A stretch of DNA of 64,000 bases from Vombatus ursinus (taxonomy: Eukaryota > Chordata > Mammalia > Diprotodontia > Vombatidae): positions 17,921,264 through 17,985,263 of the forward strand of contig NW_020954562.1 of NCBI RefSeq assembly GCF_900497805.2, in the 5' to 3' direction. This document shows positions 55,015 to 64,000 of the stretch, one piece after another (the first letter of the stretch is position 1; each line of letters starts with the position of its first letter). The notes below the pieces were generated by a model that did no database searches, was not told the origin of the DNA, and worked only from the letters and a program-made list of their open reading frames with translations. The translations under genes and the position numbers were made by a program.

Positions 55015-55205
55015 GGAATCATAGATTTAGAACTGAATTGAATGTTGGAGTCCACTGAGTTAAAGTCCTCACTTTAAAGAGGAGAAAATTGAGGAACAGA
55101 AAGGTTAAGTGACTTGCCCAGGGCTATACTGCTAGTAAATGTCTATAGTAGGATTTAAATCCAAATCATCATGGCTCCAAGTCCATTCCCTGTTATCCCA
55201 TAAAA
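55015..55205 (-). mobile_element. MIR-type SINE
   Basis: Antisense: 'atagatttagaactgaattg', 'ggagaaaattgaggaacaga', 'aaggttaagtgacttgccca', 'gggctatactgctagtaaat' and 'ggctccaagtccattccct'. Confidence 0.85.
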
Positions 55206-55209
55206 TATT

Positions 55210-56718
55210 ACTATACGCTTGAGCTCCAACATGCTTGCACACTAAAATGGTTATGTGGAACCATACAAAGACATTTAAGGTTAAAAGGGACCTTGAATGG
55301 AAAGTTTACCACCGTGTCAATGCACAAAGGTGCCTCAATTGAGCTCATGCTGAATTACACCTAATTATTTTAGGATATTTATATTGGTCAAATGGTCCAT
55401 TGAAAGAATTGGAGTATGTTCATGTGACTAATAATTCGTCTGTACACAATGTTAAAAACTGTATCCAATTAAGAATAGAACTCTTTGAGCCCCTATAATG
55501 AAGATCCCATTTAGTCATGCTAGAGATAAAACATATCCAGACATACATTTACAGAATTATAATGAGATTATTTTAATTGGAAAAAATACAGCTTTAAAAT
55601 GGGCAAAGGGACACTGTGTCCATTAGTCCAGGTTCAAGCTTTTACCAGAATATTAAGAACTTTGTTGTACATAAATCACATTTGGGATTTTCCTTGGGGC
55701 TTCAGTTCCCCATGGAATCTTGGTAATGTTCCAGGTGAAAGGGTAGCAAATCATCTATTATTGGTGCACTGTAAATAATTTTGATAATGATGGAAGGAAG
55801 ATGAGCCAAATTACATGCTCTGGCCTGCCAAGAATGCAATCTCAAGGTAGCAATGCAGGGAGTGCTTCGAATACATATGTGCAAAGAAGTGGTCTTTGTC
55901 AGCTCTCAAAAGCAGTTGTACCATTCTGTTACACAAGGGTGACAGATTTCGAACTAAGTCAACAGTCCTTCCACATGGGAACAAATCACACATTCTTTTA
56001 TGCCGAGCTCTAGTTCTACTAAAGATGGATAACATGAGCCTTCAACAAACTGTTGACCAGAAAAAAAGGTTTCTCAGTTAAACTTCCTTTTTGTAGAAAA
56101 GCAAACGATTCTCATGTTAGTTCTGGCAAACTCAATCAAGTTGGGATGTTCAAAGCAGATGTGTTACAGCAAAGATGCTGTTGGCCAAAGAACAAGCTCT
56201 CTGTAGAATGAAAACTATTGAGAGTGGAATAATGGATATAATTTCCAGGTTCATTTATGGTTTTAAAAGTGATTTCCTTCACTTCTGAGCTAGAAATGAG
56301 GGCTTCTGCTTAAAATATGCTTTTTACTTAAAAGCATGGTGCTATAATTTGGCAGACAAATGGATCACTCATGATAGACTTCCTTGTAAGTACAATTTGT
56401 GGTAGGAACTTGTCCTAATTATCCTTGTGATTTTTTTTCTTCAGTATTGGTTTAAAACGTCAAGAGTTGGAATTGTTCACATGACCTTTCTATAATCCTT
56501 TTGGCCTATAACAGCTACTATTAAAGGATGCTTTATTTTTTTGGTTTTGTTCTGTTTTTCTTCTGGGGTCGATCATTGTTGTGCTGTAGTTTGAATCCTG
56601 TTGATCCTTTTGTTTTTGTTATTCATTAATTTTCAAAATAAAGACAATTTTAAAAATGAAACTTACTTAAATAATGCAAATATAACTTTTTATCTTGAAT
56701 TATTATCAAAATATTGAA
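55210..56718. other. Repeat-poor 1.5 kb stretch
   Basis: No transposable element recognised. Overlapping frames of 60-74 codons lie on both strands at 55700-56080, with no domain and no agreement on a strand, so I do not call a gene. The sequence between about 55740 and 56240 has high complexity and could be a conserved non-coding element. Confidence 0.4.
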
Positions 56719-56721
56719 TTA

Positions 56722-56972
56722 TTCAGCTAGATGAAACATTGGATAGAACACTGAGCCCAAAGGAAAGAAAACTGGAATTCAAATTTGACCTTAAACATTT
56801 ACTAGCTCTGTGATGCTGGTCAAATGCCTTAATCTCTCTGCTTCAGTTTCTTCAACATTAAAAATTATAGCACTTAGCTGCCAGGGTTGTTTTGAGGGAT
56901 TACAAATGACATATTTATAAAATAATTAGCACACTACTTGGCATATAGTAGGGGCTTAATAAATGTTTCCTT
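56722..56972 (+). mobile_element. THER1/MIR SINE, full-length-like
   Basis: Sense and complete: 'gaactggaattcaaatttga'-like B box region, 'ctagctctgtgatgctggtc', 'ctctgcttcagtttcttcaa', 'gctgccagggttgttttgag' and the terminus 'ggcatatagtaggggcttaa' then taaatg. The pyrimidine microsatellite grew at its 3' end. Confidence 0.85.
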
Positions 56973-57085
56973 CCTCCCTTTTTTCCTTCCTCCTTTCCTT
57001 CCTTCCTTCCCTGTTTTCCTTCCTACTTCCCTTTTTTCTTTCCTTCCTTCCTTCCTTCCTTCCTTCCTTCCTTTTTTCCTTCCTT
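56973..57085. repeat. (TTCC)n microsatellite
   Basis: Imperfect ttcc units extending the SINE terminus at 56972, a common origin for microsatellites at SINE 3' ends. Confidence 0.92.
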
Positions 57086-57109
57086 CTGTTTGATAAATGT
57101 GTCATGAGA

Positions 57110-57290
57110 TCTTAATTTGGGGATGCTCTTAGAGTCCATTTTACCAAATTCTTTCAATATGCACATGAGAAAACCATCGATTCAAATGAGGAAGTCATTT
57201 ACCCAAAGTTAAATGGCTATTAAGTACAAAAGTCAATACTCAAATCCGGATCTTCTGGCTTCAGATTCACTTTTTCTTCAAATATGCATC
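57110..57290 (-). mobile_element. MIR-type SINE, degraded
   Basis: Antisense scraps in order: 'gcacatgagaaaaccatcga', 'gtcatttacccaaagttaaa', 'ctcaaatccggatcttctgg' and 'cttcagattc'. Confidence 0.65.
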
Positions 57291-57362
57291 ATTGACTCAG
57301 TTGATACACTAATATCCTTAAGAATTTGTATCACACTCCTCTCTGTTTTCCTCTTGAAATAT

Positions 57363-57600
57363 TTGTTGTTGTTCATTCATTTCAGTTGTGTCTGACTCTT
57401 TGTGACCCCTTTTGGAGTTTTCTTGGCAAAGGTATTGGAGTGCTTTGCCATTTCCTTCTCCAACTCATTTTACAGATAAGGAAACTGAGGCAAACAGGAT
57501 TTGGCCAGGGTCACATAACTAGAGTCTGAGATTGGATTTGATCTCAGGTCTTCCTGACTCAAGATCTGGAACTTTATCCGCTGAGTCACCTAGCTGCCCT
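57363..57600 (-). mobile_element. Marsupial tRNA/RTE-tailed SINE (Mar1/WALLSI type), full length
   Basis: The RTE/BovB-like tail is at the left ('gttgttgttcattcatttca', 'gttgtgtctgactctttgtg', 'tgctttgccatttccttctc'), then the core 'gataaggaaactgaggcaaa' and the head 'tcaggtcttcctgactcaag', 'gctgagtcacctagctgccc'. Same subfamily as 9032-9236, longer at the tail. No clean target-site duplication found. Confidence 0.9.
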
Positions 57601-57604
57601 TCAG

Positions 57605-58055
57605 CTGACTTTAAACATAGGGGATTGCTAGATTCTTGTCTTCCTGGACAAGATGATGAGACAAACCTACCTGTATTCTTTCCCTGTGCAAACTCACTTC
57701 CCTGCTGAATATCCTTGCATACTTTTTCAGAGATCAAACCTCAGGGATCTAATGACATTAGAATTTTACTGGAGCTATGTGTTTGCCCCCTTCCCTTCCC
57801 TAAATGCAGTCATTTTCTTTGACATTCATTATTCTTATCCAGAAGACTAAGGTCAGAGCTCATTAGGAAGGCAGGTAATTGAGGCAACTCTTCAGATAAT
57901 CCAAACAATTATATTGAATAATATAGGTAGTTCAGTGAAAAACGCTTGAATTATTCTGATAATTGCTTTAAATCTCTGCTTTCCATTGGATGCAGAGTAC
58001 TGACCTACTCCCATTTGGCTGGATGGACAAAGAATCTACTTTTATCCCGCTTGGG
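57605..58055. other. Unassigned DNA
   Basis: Nothing recognised. Confidence 0.4.
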
Positions 58056-58060
58056 CTGAA

Positions 58061-58062
58061 TG

Positions 58063-58115
<53 letters not shown>
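58061..58115. repeat. (TG)n microsatellite
   Basis: About twenty-six tg units with one tt interruption. The minus-strand poly(H,T) frame is an artefact. Confidence 0.96.
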
Positions 58116-58284
58116 ATGAATAATTTAAGACTGTATGAAACCACAAAATTTTCAGTGCTATTGAAATGATCACAGCCATGAGAATTTTTTAAAAATCCAA
58201 CACAAGGTAGGGAAAAGCATAAAGCCAAAACTTCCATTTGAGATCTTCCTAAAACTTTAACAGAAACCTAGAGAAATAAATGAA

Positions 58285-58650
58285 TGAACATAATAACAGT
58301 ATTAAGTAGCATTTATGTATTGCCTTTGTTTGCACAAACTTTATATAATTTATCTCATTTTATCTCACAACACCTCTATAAGGTAGGTGTTTTTATTACT
58401 ATCAGAATTTTACACGCGAGGAAACTGAGACTGAAAGGTTAAACAACTTGCCCAGGGTCACACAGCTTATGATTCAAAATAAGGTTAGATTGTGAGCTCC
58501 TTGAGGATAGGTACTGTTTTTGTCCTTCTTTGTATCACTATCACTTAGTACAGTGCCTGGCACATAGTAGATGCTTAATAAATGCTTATTGACTTAACTT
58601 CACTTTTTCTGGCTCCAAGTAAAACCTATACCACCAGATTGTTCCCTAGG
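58285..58650 (-). mobile_element. MIR split by an L2 tail
   Basis: Left part (58285-58482): 'gtagcatttatgtattgcct', 'ctctataaggtaggtgtttt', 'cgaggaaactgagactgaaa', 'caacttgcccagggtcacac'. Right part (58598-58650): 'cactttttctggctccaagt' and 'cctataccaccagattg', the tRNA-head end. The L2 tail lies between. Confidence 0.75.
58483..58597 (+). mobile_element. L2 3' terminus inside MIR
   Basis: 'gattgtgagctccttgagga', 'tcacttagtacagtgcctgg', 'cacatagtagatgcttaata' and 'aatgcttattgactta': an almost intact L2 end of about 115 bases, sense. Confidence 0.85.
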
Positions 58651-58651
58651 A

Positions 58652-59285
58652 AACAAAAGTAAATACAAGAAGTGAAAGATCAGAACGGTTCCATTATGTA
58701 AAAGTCTATATAAAATAAGTGAATTTATCAAAATAGAAGAATGAAGATAATAACATAAAGTATATATAATTCAGTAGAGGACCAGATTTTTCAGAGATCT
58801 GGATGCCTGTTTCATTTTCATAGAGTATCATACACAACACAAAATAGAGTTTCTCTCTCTTTGTCTCTCTTCATTTTTTCCCTCTCTCTTGATATGTACA
58901 CACACACACATACACACACACACGTATATACATTCATCTGTATATTAATGATAGAAGGACTTGAATCCAAATCCTGGTTTTATTATTTCGTGGCAATACA
59001 TCAACAAAAGTTTAATAGGATATGGTTCCTCTACCCCCTATATTTCTGCAATGACATTGGCAATGTGACAAACATAATTTTCGAATAAGAAAAATTCTCA
59101 CCTGTCTCATATGATTTTGAAAATATTTATTTTAATCAAGAGTGAACTAATACAAACTCCTTTTCCACAAGATATCATAATGTATAGAACAGAAATTCTC
59201 ACACTCTCTCCCATGTATTCCCTGATTTTCTTATTTCTGTTTCTATTATATGTCTTTAAACTCCTAGCTTGTTCAATAGTTACCA
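58652..59285. other. Unassigned DNA with (CA)n
   Basis: A ca microsatellite at 58897-58923. Otherwise no repeat or coding signal recognised. Confidence 0.4.
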
Positions 59286-59289
59286 GTGT

Positions 59290-59415
59290 TCATCTTATTT
59301 CCTTCATGTGTCTGTAAGCTCTGTGAAGGCAGGGTCCATGACTTCCTTCCATAGCAACACAACATCTTATTAACACTCAGTCAATATCTGATGAATGAAA
59401 GAGTAAATGAAATGG
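59290..59415 (+). mobile_element. L2 tail fragment
   Basis: 'tgtctgtaagctctgtgaag', 'gcagggtccatgacttcctt' and 'ctcagtcaatatctgatgaa' resemble the L2 terminus. Confidence 0.6.
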
Positions 59416-59419
59416 CTTT

Positions 59420-61040
59420 ATTATTGCCATATGAATAAAGAAAATCTCTGTCCAATTCATTTTAATATAAAAGCAGATGTTGTCTCAGGCTCTCTAAACT
59501 TTTCAAGTAAGTATGTGAAGACCCAGATCTCATAATGGGTATCATAGCTTGGTGAAATTAAGAATTATTAGACTGGCAGATAGCATGCTTTCAAAGAAAA
59601 GAGGCACACTTTAATATTCAACATGAATTAAGGGCCTAATTAAAGGTAATTATGACATAATTCGCACTTACTTATTTAATTAACTGTGAATATAAGGTGT
59701 CAAGGATAGCGTAAGCAGAGAAAATACTCAAGGAGTCACTGTGGTTGTGACCCTTATTATGGAATCTGGCATGGTATAAAGAAGAAAAGCCAAGACAGGA
59801 AAAAGAACCAAAAAAAATTGACTTAAGTCACATTTTTCATTAGTGATGCCAGCAAAGAAAGGCAACCTGTTTTAACACTTCAAAAGGGATTACTACAACT
59901 ATTCCCTTTCTTTAAAAGTCAAATGGAATTAACTTTGAAATAACACTTTTTCTGCTGTTCCTTTGCCCTGTCCAAATGAGGTTAATGGTCACTCTGCATA
60001 ATGGAAAGCTTTAAAAGAATAATTTGGGGAACAGGGAGGATGACAAGCCCACTCAGTGGGGGATCATTCTGAAGCCAAAAAGAGACATACTAAGTGGTGT
60101 GATGCTAAATGATAGGAGAAGGTGTTAATGTAGCTTAGGAAATGATGACTGTCTTTGTAATACTATGTTCGTGGACATTGGGCCTAATTTTCATGGTATA
60201 GTGGGCATTGTTTGTCAACTTAATGCACTGAAAAGGAGGGAAATGGATGTGGAAAAATATATATCTCTTTATAATTAATGATCTGTCCATGTTATTTTTA
60301 ACACAGTTTATTAAGAAAAGATTGGACCAACCCACAACAATAAATCTATGGTGTGGATACATCCGAATTTGATTTACTTTAAAGGTCATGATAAAGTTCA
60401 GTGAAAATGAAGATTCTGGCTTACTAGTCAGACTTTGCCACTGATGCCTGGGCTCTCCTTTTATGGCATTACATGTTGGTATTAAAGTCATAAGGCCCCC
60501 GCTCACACAAACTGGTAAGTCAAAGTCAGGAAGAATAATAAGTTTCTTTCAAGTTTTTCCCAAGAGGTTTTTCACGCTTCGTTCTGAGTCCTGAGAATTT
60601 CCCAGTGGTGGTATAAACAGTGAAGGGAGGAAAAGGAGGTAGAATTAACAGAACAGAGAATTTTTACTTGACTAGAACTCTGATGAATAGCTGCTCTACG
60701 GATGAAAAGAAATACAGACCCTCCTCCACCTCCTTCCTTGGAGGCTGTAAGAGAGAGCTCTGTTAGGTTTCCCATAGTCTGTAACTGAAACAAAGTTGAT
60801 TTCAGCATTGCCCATGGAAGACATAGAGAGTATCATTCTACATCCAAAGGTTAGAGAAGGGAGGCTGACATAAACCCACTGAGAGAATTGCTTTTCCTAT
60901 CACTCCTTTCCACTAAAATGATAGTCAAGTTGGCATATTCTGGCAATAGAATTAGGCCAAAGAAGAATGGATTTGGAGGGAATTCAGTCTATAGTGAACC
61001 CAGCTATTGGAGAAGCCTATGGGGGTGTGAGCATGGGTGA
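59420..61040. promoter_or_regulatory. Repeat-poor 1.6 kb stretch, candidate conserved regulatory element
   Basis: The longest stretch in the window without a recognised repeat. It contains three TAATTA homeodomain-type cores and an ATAATT within 46 bases (59637-59682), in complex sequence. A 123-codon minus frame (60135-60506) is among the longer non-LINE frames but has no domain. No exon, TATA or CpG-island signature is visible. Regulatory function is inference from texture alone. Confidence 0.25.
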
Positions 61041-61044
61041 GAAT

Positions 61045-61125
61045 AAGCCTTTACATAGTACCTACTAAGTGCCAGGTGCTAGGCTAAGTGGTTTTTACAA
61101 ATATGATCTCATTTGAGGACTTTGT
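61045..61125 (-). mobile_element. MIR end fragment
   Basis: 'tacatagtacctactaagtg', 'ccaggtgctaggctaagtgg' and 'acaaatatgatctcatttga', the MIR 3' terminus in antisense. Confidence 0.65.
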
Positions 61126-61129
61126 CCCT

Positions 61130-61885
61130 GGGTGCTGAACTGAAAGTGGTGATAGATCTTCCTCAGTATAGGAACAATAGACTTTGAAAAATTAGTTAAA
61201 ATAGGAAGCTACCGCACTGTGAACTTGGGTAAGCGCGTGCTCTGTCCTAACTCTCCATTCTGTTCCCTTACACTTACATACACATACACACAGAGAGACA
61301 CATACACACACACACAACACAGAGTGGGCTTCCCAGCAGTACCGGTATCCAGAATCACACACACCATTACATTTGTATGCTCTCTTTGTAAACTTCATGT
61401 TGCTTGCTCCAGATGCAAACATTCCCAGTTACATCTCTTCTGGTTTTGCATGTATACTCTTGGAACTGGTTTTCCCAAGCACTAATTTTCAATTAAGTGA
61501 CCAGAATTGAACACTGAATTAGTGTAGCAGATCCTTGGCATTTCTTGAATGTGGAAATCTCAATAATATAGCATTCATCTATATTAAAAATACTAAAGAA
61601 AATGTATTTGTGTGTGCGATGTGTATGTATCTATTTCTCTTCCCTCTTTTTTTCCCTCATCTCAAATGAATTTATTTAGTGGAATGTATATGCATGGAGA
61701 TAATTTGGAATGGGGATGGGTTGGGGGTTATCTTCATATGCTCTTTGCCAACTCCTGACTACCCATCTCCTCTTTCCCACCACCAACTCCTTCCCACTCC
61801 CTCCAGTCGCCATGCAGCAAAATACATGGAAAACAAATCACATTGCAATAATAGCCATTCATTCCCTTTCTCCACCTATGCAAAT
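61130..61885. other. Unassigned DNA with (CA)n
   Basis: An imperfect ca/ga microsatellite lies at 61269-61321. A pyrimidine-rich segment at about 61735-61805 is not assigned to a family. Confidence 0.4.
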
Positions 61886-61887
61886 GG

Positions 61888-62083
61888 TTTTAATTGCCAT
61901 GAGATTTATCAAAAACAAAAGGTCATCAGTCAGAGAAAGAATATGGGTTGAGATTTTCACATGAATTGTGAGAACTGAATATCAAGAATCCTCACACATG
62001 AGGGCTCTCATCCTAAAATAGAATTTCTATATATTTTAGCTATAGGAACTGCACCTGTGATTTCATTGGAGTAGGAGCTTTCT
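61888..62083 (+). repeat. Direct repeat unit, copy 1
   Basis: 196 bases repeated at 62457-62653. Shared blocks in order: taattgccatgaga, agagaaagaat, tttcacatgaattgtgagaa, ctctcat, and 'gcacctgtgatttcattgga'. The last block resembles a marsupial SINE 3' region. Confidence 0.85.
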
Positions 62084-62089
62084 GGTGAG

Positions 62090-62456
62090 GAATTTGCTCT
62101 ATGATTATAATTCAAAGCCTTTCTGGAAGGGCCTGAGCCAATCATCCTTCATTCCTCTTTCAACTCTGCTTCTGACTGCCTTCTCACCCAAGAAATTCTC
62201 CCATCCCATGTGGCCTTCTTACCCTGGAACACATCTCTACCATGATAGCCCCCTTTCTCTCACTGGTGAATTCCTCCCAGAAACTCTGCTTTGTGGAAGG
62301 TCCCAGGCCAGCCATTTTTCATTCTTCTCCTGGCTCTGCTTCTGAATCTCTGGGCTTTGCCACCATTCCTCCCTACAGATATTTCACCCCTCTTTTCAGC
62401 CCATTTTTATGTGTTGCTTTCCTCTATTAGAATGTAAGTTCCTTGAGGGCAGGGTG
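62090..62456 (+). mobile_element. L2-tailed element, copy 2
   Basis: Matches 12185-12540: 'accctggaacacatctctac', 'tcactggtgaattcctccca', 'tctgggctttgccaccattc', 'cccatttttatgtgttgctt' and 'ttagaatgtaagttccttga'. It stops at 'gggcagggtg', just where the second direct repeat starts, so it lacks the final L2 tail. Confidence 0.7.
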
Positions 62457-62653
62457 TTCTAATTGCCATGAGACTTGACAAAAACAAAAAAAATCTTTAG
62501 TTAGAGAAAGAATGTGAGTTGACATTTTCACATGAATTGTGAGAACTGGAGATCAAGAATCCTTACATGTGAGGACTCTCATGCTAAAAGAGAATTTTTA
62601 CATATTTTGGCTATAGGGACTGCACCTGTGATTTCATTGGAAGAGGGAGTTTC
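62457..62653 (+). repeat. Direct repeat unit, copy 2
   Basis: Partner of 61888-62083. The two copies differ at scattered positions, so the duplication is old. Confidence 0.85.
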
Positions 62654-62909
62654 TTTTTGCTTTCTATGTTTCTTTGAAACCATAGTTCTACTACTACATC
62701 ATGTAACCACTACACTGTTATAGCAAAAGAAATTGAAGGAAGAAACATGAATAACTGCAGATAAATTAATATAATTTTTAGTGATAATGAGGCATAAGAT
62801 CTGGTTGCACATATATGAGTGAATGCAATGGAACGGAGATGACGTTCATTTGAATTGAGAACGCTGGGGACCTTTGAGTTAAGGACATTTGAAGGATCAT
62901 CAACATTCA

Positions 62910-63098
62910 ATTCCTATGATAGAAAGAATGCTGGATTTAGTCAGAGGGCTTGAGTTCAAATTGTAGTTCTCCCTGTATGACCTTAGGGGAGTCACTTAAT
63001 TTCTCGGTGCTTGTTTCCTCACATGACAAATTTGAAATTTGGACCCAGTGATGTCTAAGTGATACCATTTAGCTCTAAATCTATGGGCCTATGAAGTT
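62910..63098 (+). mobile_element. MIR-type SINE
   Basis: Sense: 'gaatgctggatttagtcaga', 'cttgagttcaaattgtagtt', 'tatgaccttaggggagtcac', 'tcggtgcttgtttcctcaca' and 'ccatttagctctaaatctat'. Confidence 0.8.
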
Positions 63099-63282
63099 AC
63101 TTTAAATTAGTGAGCTATACCCATTTTGCTGATACTTGTCTGATCTCATAGTATTAATGATGCAAAGTATATATTAGCTTGTGAGTGATGCATCAGAATA
63201 AGATGATGGTAGGCAGTGAGCACTACTGGCATAAAAGGGGAGAGAATCAGGAAGAAAAAATTTTTTTCAGGAATACTGACTT

Positions 63283-63398
63283 TCCAACTAGATTTGTAAA
63301 CTCTTGGGGTCAAGGACCATATATATTTAAAAATTGTATCCCCTTTGTGCCTTCCACATAGTAAGTGGCCGATAAAATATTTGTATAATTTAAGAGTA
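63283..63398 (+). mobile_element. L2 tail fragment
   Basis: 'ctagatttgtaaactcttgg', 'gtcaaggaccatatatattt', 'ctttgtgccttccacatagt' and 'aagtggccgataaaatattt'. Confidence 0.7.
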
Positions 63399-63399
63399 G

Positions 63400-64000
63400 G
63401 GTGTTGTAGGAAAAGAGGGAAATTTTAGAATTTAACATCCTACAAATAATGTGGTTCACACTGATAATGAGGTCTAAAATCTCTCCATGCACATGAGAAG
63501 ATTCAGTAGAACAGGAATGATGTTCATTGAAGTTGTCAAGATTTGGAACCTATAAGGAAAAAGTATTTAATTTTATTTAATTTAAGAAAACTATTTTCAT
63601 ATATTTTATCATTGGGAGCATGAAAGGTACCAAGGATAGGCCTAGTGATGGACCCTATGTCTGTCTTTTGACACAGCTTACCCCAAATCAGACAAAGTCA
63701 TCACTAAGTCACCAGGGAAACAATGGAATGTTTAGCCACAACAACTCTCAAAGAGCATTGATTAAGCTACAGAGAGGAATGCAACTGGTTTGGTAGAGGG
63801 TGAAGCCCCCCCACCCCTGTGGGATTGCAAATTCTTAAATGTTAAAGAAATATATTCAACATTACTGAGTAATCCATTTGATTTGTCAATTTTGCCTTTT
63901 CTAGTGTTTTCCTTTAAAAATATCTTTGGAAAAGTGAACTGATCAGCAAAACAAATAAAATCCATTTTGATATTTAGCATTGTGGAAAAGAAAATTGCAA
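63400..64000. other. Unassigned DNA
   Basis: Except for a segment at about 63460-63570 similar to 62783-62890 (direct repeat pair), nothing is recognised up to the window end. Confidence 0.4.

Noticed and set aside
60135-60506. 123-codon minus-strand open frame
   Set aside because: No domain, signal peptide or splice context, and composition is typical of AT-rich non-coding DNA. Kept only as part of the candidate conserved stretch.
1-64000. CRISPR arrays, operons, phage or plasmid functions
   Set aside because: SINE/LINE content shows a mammalian genome. The tandem repeats present are microsatellites without unique spacers.
1-64000. CpG-island promoter or first exon of a host gene
   Set aside because: No CpG-dense block is visible anywhere, and no chain of exon-like frames with plausible splice sites was found.

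Overview
This window reads as intergenic or deep-intronic DNA from a marsupial (metatherian) genome, and I found no intact protein-coding gene in it. The host inference rests on the repeats. These are many copies of MIR/THER1-type CORE-SINEs, marsupial-style tRNA-headed SINEs with an RTE-like tail, L1 copies whose ORF2 C-terminus matches marsupial L1, half-L1 (HAL1-like) elements, L2 and L3/CR1 remains, and an old LINE with a CETW-type reverse transcriptase C-terminus. I cannot tell opossum from an Australian marsupial by eye. The long open frames are either LINE remains or chance frames in AT-rich DNA.

Layout. 1-14 kb is single-copy DNA mixed with MIR, L2 and L3 fragments, two copies of a putative old DNA-transposon repeat, and an L2 split by an unidentified 0.7 kb insertion. 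14.1-23.2 kb is one nested composite: an old LINE split by a 3.5 kb deletion-derivative L1 (15.0-18.5 kb) and by a 2.0 kb 5'-truncated L1 (20.1-22.1 kb). 23.2-32.6 kb holds a CR1-like fragment, another L1 3' end, an L2 with reverse-transcriptase remains, MIRs, and a long copy of a repeat family I cannot name. 32.8-35.8 kb is a HAL1-like element with an intact-looking 5' end and flanking target-site duplications. A third, more decayed HAL1-like element follows at 36.4-38.2 kb.

38.8-40.2 kb is a dense cluster: an L3/CR1 end, a 7SL RNA retropseudogene with an A tail, and a recent-looking L1 3' end with a perfect 15-base target-site duplication that itself carries a younger SINE. 44.1-44.3 kb holds a decayed Y-box cold-shock-domain pseudogene. 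45.2-46.1 kb and 54.1-54.6 kb are L1 3' ends. 49.4-51.8 kb is an L2 with reverse-transcriptase remains, broken by a SINE fragment and by a non-autonomous element that shares both the 5' region and the 3' tail of the 14-23 kb LINE. 55.2-56.7 kb and 59.4-61.0 kb are repeat-poor. The second of these has a cluster of TAATTA cores and is my best candidate for a conserved regulatory element. 61.9-63.6 kb carries two pairs of direct repeats around an L2-tailed element.

No genes act together here. The biology is retrotransposition: LINEs, the SINEs that borrow their tails, and host RNAs (7SL, a Y-box mRNA) copied by the L1 machinery. Family names come from memory of consensus sequences and were not checked against a database.
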